NCBI GenBank assembly: GCA_018970845.1
Contig: JAGWVO010000122.1
Span: 1-9,581, forward strand
Length of the DNA stretch: 9,581 bases
Source of the DNA: Planctomycetota bacterium
GTDB taxonomy: Bacteria > Planctomycetota > Planctomycetia > Gemmatales > Gemmataceae
Direction: 5' to 3'
Of this stretch, positions 1 to 9,581 are shown piece after piece. A program made the translations under genes and the position numbers. The notes under the pieces were generated by a model. That model ran no database searches, had not been told where the DNA came from, and saw only the letters and a list, made by a program, of their open reading frames with translations. How positions within the stretch are numbered: position 1 is the stretch's first letter; each line of letters starts with the position of its first letter.

Positions 1-3000
1 CCTTATTTCTCGCTGGAATTCGTTTCGGGCGGAACCCTGGACGGCCGCATCGGCGACAAGCCTCAAAATCCTCGCGAGGCGGCCAGGCTGACGGTTCAGG
101 TGGCGCGCGGCATGGCCTTCGCCCACCGCCGCGGCATCGTCCACCGCGACCTGAAGCCCGCGAACATCCTGCTGTCGCTTCCCGAGGGCGCCGACCCGAC
201 GCGGGTTCCGCTTGGCGACTGCGTGGCCAAGGTGAGCGACTTCGGCCTGGCCAAGAAGGTGGACGACGACTCGGGACGCACCCGCGACGGCGCCATCATG
301 GGAACGCCCTCCTACATGGCGCCCGAGCAGGCGATGGGCCGCAACAGGGAGGTGGGCCCGGCGGCCGACATCCACGCCATCGGCGGCATCCTTTACGACA
401 TGCTCACCGGTTCTCCGCCGTTCCGCGGCACGACGGTGATGGACACGATCCAGCAGGTGATCAGCCGCGACCCGCCCTCCCCCCGCGTCGTGCTCGACAC
501 CGTGCCGCTCGACCTGGCCACGATCTGCCTGAAATGCCTCGAGAAGAACCCGGCGAGGCGGTACGCGACGGCCGACCTGCTGGCGGAAGACCTCGAGCGC
601 TACCTGCGTGGCGAGCCGATCCTCGCCAGGCCGACGCACTGGACCGAGCGGCTGGCGAAGTGGGCGAGGCGCAAGCCGGCCCAGGCGGCGCTGGTGGCCT
701 CGGGCGCCCTCTTCGCCTTGTTTGCGGCCGGTTCGGGTTACATGGTGGCGGCGTTCGAGGCGGAGAAGGCCCGGATGGCCCGCGAGGATGCCGACCGGCA
801 GGAACGCGAGGCGGAAACGCAAAAGGCGCTCCGCGAACGCGCCGAACAGCAAAGGCAACTGGCCGAGCAGCGCCGCGAACTGGCGCAGGGGAACTTCCAG
901 CAAGCCTGCCGGGCCGTCGACTCGCTGCTCGACCGCATCGGTGGGGCCCGGCTGGCCCATGAGCCCAGGCTCGAGTTGCTGCGCCGCGAACTGCTCAATG
1001 AGGCGGCCCAGTTCTACAGGCGCTTCCAGGAAGCCGATGGCGGAGACGACCCCGCCGTGGCGCTGCAGCAGGCCTCGATCCTGAGGCACCTGGCCGGTGT
1101 CTCATCGCTCATGGGCGACAAGCGGGAGGCCGAAAACCACCTGCGAACCTCACTGTCGCGCCTGCAATCGGCGGAGCGGGACGACTTGCCCGGCCGCTGG
1201 ATCGACGAGGCCATCGAGACGCGGCAGGCCCTTGGCGAACTCCTGGTGGAGAGGCGGGCGCTGGCGGAGGCTCGCTCGGTTCTGGCCGCGGCGATGGACC
1301 TGGCCAAGCGCCATCCGGACAAGGTGAAGGCCGAGGTGTCCCAGCTCAAGCTCGACGCCGCCGAACTCGAGCGGGCCGACGGCAAGCCCGAGGCCGCCGC
1401 CGCGATGCTGGATTCGGCGATCGGGGAGCTTTCGGCCCGCGCCGAGGACAGCGAGGCCTCGGCCGCCGCCCGAACAGCCCTGAGGCTGGGCAACGCGCTG
1501 GTCTCCCGGGCCCGGCTGGCTGGCGAGGCGGGAGACCGCAAGTCGGCGGCGGCCTGGCTCGACCAGGCCGTGGGACGGGCCGAAAAGCTGCTTGAGAAGT
1601 CGGCCAAGCTGCCCGAGGCGAGGGTTTTGCTGTCGGCGGCGCTCGTGGCCAGGGCCGACCTCCTCCGCGACGAGGCGCCGCCCCGCGCGGCCGCCGACAT
1701 GGCCCGGGCCTCCGACACCCTCGAGAACCTCGTCGCCGACTTCCCCTCCACGCCGGAATACCGGCAGCAGCAGGCGGCGCTCCTCGTGAGCCTCGCGAAT
1801 TTCCACCTGGCCCAGGGTGATTCGTCGCTCGCCGAAACCACCCTCGACAGGGCCCTTTCAGTCAGGGAGGACCTCACCCGGCGCGTCCCCTGGGTTCCCG
1901 AATACGACCGCCAGCTCGCCGGCGCCCTCAACGACCGCGGCCTGCTGTTCCAGACGGCGCGGAGGCTCGACCGGGCCGAAAAAAGCTACAACGAATCCGA
2001 GAAAAGGCTGCGTTCCCTCATGAAGGCCCATCCCGAGGCCTCCGACTACCGCCAGGAGCTCGCCAAGACGCTCCTGAACCTCTCGGCGCTCCGCATCCAG
2101 CAGAAGCAGCCGGAAACCGCCGAACCGCTCTCGGCGGAGGCCATCGCGCTGCTGACGGGGCTGGTGGAACGGTTCCCGGGGGAACCGGCCCGGCGCGTGG
2201 AACTCGCCCGCGGGCTCTCCAACGCCGCGGTCAACGCCCAGTTGGCCGGCTCGCCCTCCAAGGCCATGGAACTCGACCGCAAGGCTCTCGAGGCGCTCGC
2301 CGAGGCCAGGCGCCATGAGGATTCAACCGACATATCCTATCTCATGGCGACGACGGGCACCCACCTGGGCGACCTCCTTGACGAGCGGGACGGGATCAGC
2401 GCGGCGCTGCCGACCTATGAGAAGGCGCTCGGCGAGCTCAGGAAACTCGCCGGCGCGAAGGCGGCGCGCCCCGAGTTCGTCAGGCGCCTCGTCGAGGAAC
2501 TCAACGAGATCGGCTTTCGCCTGGCGCGCGCCGACTCGCTCGAGATGGCCCGGGCCTTCTGGCTCGAGTCGCTCGAGGTGATCCGCTCGAAGAAGGAAAC
2601 CGACCCTTCCGACAATTTGTCCGATCCCGGATCCCGGCTGGCGGCCAACCTCGCGGCCCTGGCGCAGGCCGAGAAGGCGAAGGGCCGCTTCGACGATGCC
2701 CACGCGCTGTTGGCCCGGGCGCTCGAGCTGAGGCGCGACCGGCTCGCCGACTTCCCTTCCGCCGCGGCGGGGGCCCTCGAGATGGCCAAGGCGGAACTGC
2801 TCGAATCGGCCTGGCGCGAGGAACGCAACAAGAGGCGCGAGGCGCTGGCGGCGGCCACGCGCGCGGCGGGGCAGGCGGCCCGCGGACTGGCGGCGTCCAA
2901 GGATGCCGATCCCGCCGTCCGCTCCGGACTCACCCAGGCGGCAAGCGAGTGCGCACGGTTGCTCGCGGGATCGAAGGGGGACACCGAGGCGGCGGGCAGG

Positions 3001-3214
3001 TTGGCCGCCCTGGCCAGGGCGGCGCGCGAGTCCGGCCAAAGGCAGGCGTCGCTTGCCGTCATCGAGGCCGCCCTCAAGGCCGGGCTCGACAACGAGGCGT
3101 GGGATTGGCTGGCCCAACTCGACAAGGACGGCTTCACCGACGCCACATGGATGAAGCGCGTGGTTCCCGGTGAACCGCCTGCCGGTTCGCGGCGGGACCT
3201 GCGCTCGCGCTGGC

Positions 3215-3228
<14 letters not shown>
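1..3228 (+). CDS. Membrane Ser/Thr protein kinase with TPR-like repeats (5' partial)
   Basis: A Hanks-type Ser/Thr kinase that should phosphorylate proteins in the cytoplasm. The frame is open from base 1, so the start, glycine loop and ATP-binding Lys are outside the window; 1075 residues are visible. Residues 2-13 look like the kinase hinge (YFSLEFVSGGTL). The catalytic loop HRDLKPAN is at 48-55 (Asp50), DFG at 80-82, APE at 107-109 and the helix-F Asp at 123, so the visible C-lobe looks active. WARRKPA precedes one hydrophobic segment at about 228-250. A charged Glu/Arg/Gln-rich coiled coil follows to about 295. The rest is helical, with a TPR-like repeat of about 48 residues from 437 to about 965. 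Positive residues before the membrane segment suggest that the repeats lie outside the cytoplasm (inference). The gene converges on the kinase-FGE-like gene with a 14-bp overlap. Partners are unknown. Confidence 0.93.
1309..2892 (+). repeat. About eleven TPR-like units of 48 residues within the kinase gene
   Basis: A degenerate protein repeat, visible in translation rather than as DNA identity. The marker is an h-P-x3-[EDR]-[YF]-R-x3-A-x2-L-x-N-L pattern, seen for example as DFPSTPEYRQQQ, AHPEASDYRQEL and RFPGEPARRVEL. By hand alignment the unit starts are at 1309, 1453, 1597, 1738, 1882, 2026, 2170, 2311, 2455, 2599 and 2749. The intervals are 144, 144, 141, 144, 144, 144, 141, 144, 144 and 150 bases. 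The unit is longer than the canonical 34-residue TPR, which fits a helix pair with extended helices. The first and last units, and the one at 2311, match the marker least well. Confidence 0.7.
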
Positions 3229-6358
<3,130 letters not shown>

Positions 6359-6385
6359 CGGAGGGCCGCCCGCGATTCCGCTGGA

Positions 6386-6397
6386 TTGTCCAGACAA
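6386..6397. promoter_or_regulatory. Candidate operator, dyad TTGTC-CA-GACAA
   Basis: A 5-2-5 inverted repeat lies 28-39 bases upstream of the preferred kinase start. It overlaps the TATGTT hexamer on the minus strand and a second small dyad, CTGGA-TTG-TCCAG, at 6381-6393. The size and placement fit a dimeric repressor site, but dyads this short occur by chance and no second copy was noticed in the window. Confidence 0.2.
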
Positions 6398-6606
6398 CAT
6401 ACCAAGCCGGAATCTCCCGACGACCAGGTTCTTTCCGGCAAGCCACACATTTTGCAAACCTGATGAAATGGCCGCCCTGGCCCGCGCGACCGTCACGACC
6501 CGCATCTCCCAACCCGACAGCCGCCAATCGCACCACCCGTTGGCGCCCCGCATGGCGAAGTCGGGCCCCGCTTCCGATGTGGGAGTGGGGTGGAACGCTC
6601 AGGGAT

Positions 6607-6610
6607 GGAG
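6607..6610 (+). promoter_or_regulatory. Ribosome-binding site GGAG that favours the start at 6617
   Basis: GGAG sits six bases before the ATG at 6617. The other in-frame starts are worse placed: ATG 6605 has AGGG only one base away, ATG 6626 has AGG directly adjacent, and GTG 6590 has GGGAG four bases upstream. GGAG falls in the loop of a short hairpin, AGGGA (6601-6605) with TCCCT (6611-6615). Confidence 0.5.
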
Positions 6611-6616
6611 TCCCTC

Positions 6617-8473
6617 ATGTCCAGGATGGTTCCGAATCGACGGACGGCGATCCAGGTTCTCGGCGCCGCCGCGACCCTGCCCGCCATGCAGGGCCAAGCC
6701 TTGGGCAAGCCAAGGCCCGACGGAAGCATCCGGGGCAAGATGTCCGGCGCCAGGGCCCTGGTGGAAACCCTCATCACCGAGGGAACCGGATGCGTGTACG
6801 GCATACCGGGCGCCCAGGAAAACGAGTTCTGGGACGCGATGAAGCAGGCGGGACTTCCCTACCTGCTCAGCACTCATGAGTACGGCGCCGCCTGCATGGC
6901 CGACGGCTACGCCCGCAGCACCGGCAGGCCGGGGGTCTTGGCCGTGGTTCCCGGGCCGGGCGTCACCAACGCGGCGACCGGCCTGGGAGAGGCCCTGCTC
7001 GACAGCGTGCCCATGGTGGCGCTGGTGGGCGATGTGGCCCGGGGGGAAAAATACCGTCCCTTCCAGGTGCATGAGATTCCCGCCCACCTTGTGCTGGAGG
7101 GGGTCACCAAGAAGGTGCTCCACTGCCCCGACGCCGGCCGGATTCCGGCGGTGGTTCGCGAGGCGTTCCGCCTGGCGATGGATGGGGAACCCGGCCCCGT
7201 GGGCGTGATGATCCCGTACACCCAACTGGTCGACTCGCACCGCTACGACGAACCCGGCCCGCTGCCCCGCGCCCTGGCGTGGGACCAGGAGGGCTTCGAC
7301 CGCGCCGCGGCCTGCCTGTCGGACCGCAGGTGCCGCGTGGGCCTGTTCGTGGGCCAGGGATGCCTCGACCACGCTCCCTTGGTCGCCCGCGCCGCCGAGA
7401 TGCTCCAGGCCCCCGTCGCCACCACGGTTTCAGGCAAGGGAGCCATCGACTCGTTCCATCCGCTTTCGGTCGGGTGGGGATACGGCGCCGCGGCGAGCGC
7501 CGTGGCCGAGAAAGCCTTCGCCAAGCTCGACATCGTGCTGGCCATCAGCGCGCGCTACAGCGAGGTGTCCACGGGCTTCTACTCCATTCCCGAGCACAAG
7601 TGCGTGATCCAGGTCGACAGCAGCGCCGACAACATCGGCCAGGTGGTGAAGGTGGCCGCCGGCGTGAATGCCGATGCCGGGCTGTTCCTCGATCGCCTCT
7701 TGGCCGAGGAAGGCCGCCTGGCCAGGCCATTCAACGCGCATCTGCACAACGACATCGCCAAGTGGCGGCACCAGCAGGAGAAGGAGTTCCAAACCCGGCA
7801 CGCCCGCCGAAAGTCGTCCGGGATCGATCCCATGGACCTCGTCCTGGCGTTGCGCGAGCGAAGGGCCTGCGACTCGCTCATGTTCGTGGATGTCACCATC
7901 TCCGAGCACTGGGCCGCCGAGGCCGTCCATGCGCGCCAGCCCCGCACCTACTTCAACCCCACCGACAACCAGGGAATGGGATGGTCGATCCCCGCGGCGA
8001 TCGGGGCGGCGCGGGTGAACCCCGGACGGCAGGTCTTCACGCTCACGGGAGACGGCTGCTTCCTGATGGCCGGGCAGGAAATCTCCACCGCCGCGCGCGA
8101 AAACCTGCCCGTGGCGTTCTTCATCATCGACGACCACGCCTACCACTACATGCAGGCGCTCCAGCAGAAGGCGTACGACCGCACCACGGCGACCCGCCTG
8201 GCCCGCCTCGACTACGAGGCCCTGGCCCGGGGATATGGCGTGGGGTACATGGAGATCGGGCCCGCCGACAACCTGCACGCGGCGGTGGATGCCGCCTTGG
8301 GCGGCCATGGCCCACTTTTGGTGCGCGTGATGGCCGAGTACACCGACCGCCCGGTTCGCTGGCTCGACGCCACCCGCAAGCGCTACATCAGCGAGCTTTC
8401 CGTGGCCCAAAAGACGCGGTTCCTGACGCGGCTCGGCTCGAGGGCCCTGCAACTGCGCGACCGCAGCGACTGA
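6617..8473 (+). CDS. Thiamine-diphosphate enzyme, acetolactate synthase-like, with Tat-like leader
   Basis: A ThDP-dependent enzyme of the acetolactate synthase/benzoylformate decarboxylase superfamily, which cleaves or joins C-C bonds next to a 2-oxo acid carbonyl. From ATG 6617 it has 618 residues, near the family norm of 550-600 plus a leader. The PYR domain is at about 42-205, with catalytic Glu88 in STHEYGAACMADGYAR. The central domain is at about 225-365 (GLFVGQG, then SGKG at 272-275). The PP domain is at about 400-575: GDG at 478-480, then 24 residues, then DD at 505-506, where relatives usually have NN. The N-terminus (MSRMVPNRRTAIQVLGAAAT) has a twin Arg before a hydrophobic stretch, resembling a Tat signal but lacking Phe at the usual place and a clear AxA site. 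About 45 extra residues follow the PP domain. It is probably cotranscribed with the FAD oxidoreductase 14 bases downstream. The substrate is unknown, so no gene symbol is given. Confidence 0.88.
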   Translation: MSRMVPNRRTAIQVLGAAATLPAMQGQALGKPRPDGSIRGKMSGARALVETLITEGTGCVYGIPGAQENEFWDAMKQAGLPYLLSTHEYGAACMADGYARSTGRPGVLAVVPGPGVTNAATGLGEALLDSVPMVALVGDVARGEKYRPFQVHEIPAHLVLEGVTKKVLHCPDAGRIPAVVREAFRLAMDGEPGPVGVMIPYTQLVDSHRYDEPGPLPRALAWDQEGFDRAAACLSDRRCRVGLFVGQGCLDHAPLVARAAEMLQAPVATTVSGKGAIDSFHPLSVGWGYGAAASAVAEKAFAKLDIVLAISARYSEVSTGFYSIPEHKCVIQVDSSADNIGQVVKVAAGVNADAGLFLDRLLAEEGRLARPFNAHLHNDIAKWRHQQEKEFQTRHARRKSSGIDPMDLVLALRERRACDSLMFVDVTISEHWAAEAVHARQPRTYFNPTDNQGMGWSIPAAIGAARVNPGRQVFTLTGDGCFLMAGQEISTAARENLPVAFFIIDDHAYHYMQALQQKAYDRTTATRLARLDYEALARGYGVGYMEIGPADNLHAAVDAALGGHGPLLVRVMAEYTDRPVRWLDATRKRYISELSVAQKTRFLTRLGSRALQLRDRSD

Positions 8474-8487
8474 CCCCCGGTGCCGCC

Positions 8488-9581
8488 ATGCCACCCGTCA
8501 TTGTCGTCGGCGCCGGGCTCGCCGGGCTCAATTGCGCCCGGATCCTCCGGCGCTCGGGCAAGCGCGTCATCGTGCTCGAGGCCGCCGATCGCCCGGGGGG
8601 CCTCGTCGCCACCGACACCGTGCGGGGCCACCGGATCGACCGCGGCTTCCAGGTGCTGCAGGCGGCCTACCCCGAGGCGAACGCCGCGCTGCATTACGGC
8701 AGCCTCCGCTTGCGCCCTTTCTATCCGGGCGCCCTGCTGCGGCACGGCGGCCGCTGGCGACTCTTCGCCGACCCGTGGCGCCGGCCGGTCGCCTCGCTGG
8801 CGTCGCTGTTCGGCGGCCCCGGCGGATTGATGGACAGGCTACGGGTGGGCTGGCTGCGCCTGGGCGTCTCGGCGGAAAGGCTCGACCGGCTGCTTTCCCG
8901 GCCCGACATGAAAACCCGGGAAATGCTCCGGAGGGCCGGCTTCTCGGACGGCTTCATCTCCGGATTTTTCCGCCCCCTTTTTGCGGGAATCTTCCTCGAA
9001 CCCGACTTGGATACCTCGAGGCGGGTGTTCGATTTCGTCTTCCGCATGATGGCGCTGGGCCCGGTCTGCCTGCCCGAGGGGGGAATGGGACAGATCTCCT
9101 CGCAGTTGGCGATGAGCCTGCCCCGGCAGTCGATTTGGCTGGATTCGCCTGTCGGTTCCGTCGAGGCGGGGGGCGTCCGGCTGGCAAGCGGGCGCTGGCT
9201 CGATGCCGGGGCCGTGGTCGTGGCGTGCGAGAATCCCTCGCTCACCGGGTTGCCGGAACGGCAGTGGCTGCCCGTCACCCAGGTGGCGTTCACGGTGGAG
9301 AAGGCGCCCCTGTCGCTGCCGATATTGGCGCTCAATGGCGAGGGGAGCGGGCCGGTCAATCACCTGGCGGTTCCCAGCCATGTGGCGGCGGGTTACGCGC
9401 CCCCGGGCCGGCACATCGTCTCGGCGAATGTCGTGGGGGAACGGGCCAGGGACGACGACACTCGGTTGCTGCCGGCGGTGGCCCGGCAGATGGCCGAGTG
9501 GTTCGGTCCGCAAGCCGCCTCGTGGGAGGTGATCGCGGTTCACCGCGTCATGAAGGCGTTGCCCGCGCAAAACCCCGGATC
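8488..9581 (+). CDS. FAD-dependent oxidoreductase, amine oxidase/phytoene desaturase-like (3' partial)
   Basis: A flavoprotein of the amine oxidase/phytoene desaturase/protoporphyrinogen oxidase superfamily. The frame is open without a stop to the window edge, giving 364 residues. Residues 4-38 form the FAD-binding Rossmann unit: VIVVGAGLAGLNCA with GxGxxG at 8-13, ribose-binding Glu31 at the end of strand 2, then RPGG at 35-38. DRGFQVLQAAYPEA at 51-64 matches the family's substrate/FAD segment. FFRPLFAGIFLEPDLDTS at 160-177 and CLPEGGMGQI at 194-203 resemble uncharacterised bacterial phytoene-desaturase relatives. The C-terminal FAD motif, expected within the next 50 or so residues, is outside the window. 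The ATG follows the ThDP gene stop by 14 bases and has no Shine-Dalgarno sequence, which suggests translational coupling. It has no signal peptide, so it is probably cytoplasmic. The substrate is unknown; family members oxidise amines, carotenoids or porphyrinogens. Confidence 0.87.
   Translation, partial: MPPVIVVGAGLAGLNCARILRRSGKRVIVLEAADRPGGLVATDTVRGHRIDRGFQVLQAAYPEANAALHYGSLRLRPFYPGALLRHGGRWRLFADPWRRPVASLASLFGGPGGLMDRLRVGWLRLGVSAERLDRLLSRPDMKTREMLRRAGFSDGFISGFFRPLFAGIFLEPDLDTSRRVFDFVFRMMALGPVCLPEGGMGQISSQLAMSLPRQSIWLDSPVGSVEAGGVRLASGRWLDAGAVVVACENPSLTGLPERQWLPVTQVAFTVEKAPLSLPILALNGEGSGPVNHLAVPSHVAAGYAPPGRHIVSANVVGERARDDDTRLLPAVARQMAEWFGPQAASWEVIAVHRVMKALPAQNPG

Larger units (their letters stand above)
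6359..6616. promoter_or_regulatory. Divergent intergenic control region
   Basis: About 258 bases separate the preferred starts of the minus-strand kinase and the plus-strand ThDP enzyme. Composition from about 6370 to 6470 is visibly less GC-rich than the flanking genes, as expected for promoter DNA. Any promoters for both genes should lie here. No convincing -35/-10 pair or sigma-54 site was found. The best minus-strand -10-like hexamer is TATGTT (6401-6396), without a credible -35. If the kinase really starts at 6553, the gap shrinks to about 63 bases and most of this stretch would be coding. Confidence 0.45.

Noticed and set aside
1014..1931. Long open frame on the minus strand, 305 codons
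   Set aside because: It lies inside the kinase-TPR gene and translates to Ser/Arg/Ala-rich low-complexity sequence without motifs, as expected opposite GC-rich coding DNA.
6359..6553. N-terminal 65-codon extension of the kinase-FGE-like gene up to ATG 6553
   Set aside because: The residues are Trp- and Gly-rich without similarity to a known domain, the DNA is less GC-rich than the gene, and the ATG has no nearby ribosome-binding site. It cannot be fully excluded.
7430..8494. Open frame of 354 codons on the minus strand
   Set aside because: It is antisense to the ThDP enzyme, which has clear catalytic and cofactor motifs; the minus-strand product is Gly/Arg/His-rich with no motif.
8480..8830. 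Plus-strand frame starting with GTG at 8480
   Set aside because: It is out of frame with the FAD-binding GxGxxG sequence that starts at 8488 and yields Ser/Pro/Arg-rich sequence.

Overview
The window looks like GC-rich chromosomal DNA from a planctomycete, probably near the Gemmata/Isosphaera group. This is inferred from two features seen here. One is a pair of large membrane Ser/Thr kinases that carry the same juxtamembrane RRKPA motif before a single transmembrane segment, followed by C-terminal TPR or HEAT/FGE-like regions. The other is a twin-arginine-like leader on a metabolic enzyme. No taxonomic search was possible.

Layout. Positions 1-3228 (+) hold the 3' part of a kinase-TPR receptor gene; its start and kinase N-lobe lie outside the window. 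Positions 3215-6358 (-) hold a complete kinase-HEAT-FGE-like gene. These two genes converge and overlap by 14 bp, and both stop codons lie inside one perfect 18-bp palindrome. Positions 6359-6616 form a divergent control region of somewhat lower GC. Positions 6617-8473 (+) encode a thiamine-diphosphate (ThDP) enzyme of the acetolactate synthase type, with a probable Tat-like leader. Fourteen bases later, at 8488, a FAD-dependent amine-oxidase/phytoene-desaturase-like gene begins and runs off the right edge.

How they may work together. The two kinases share architecture and probably ancestry: a cytoplasmic kinase, a membrane anchor, and a repeat region predicted outside the cytoplasm that could sense or bind partners. 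The ThDP enzyme and the FAD oxidoreductase are spaced like an operon, so a shared pathway is plausible, but the substrate cannot be read from the sequence. Nothing seen ties the kinases to that pathway except adjacency and the shared divergent promoter region. No tRNA, rRNA, CRISPR array, insertion sequence or integrase was seen. The most unusual points are the palindromic double stop, the very regular 48-residue repeat of the first kinase, the FGE-like domain without the expected cysteine pair, and the ThDP enzyme with a leader-like N-terminus and DD in place of NN in the cofactor motif.
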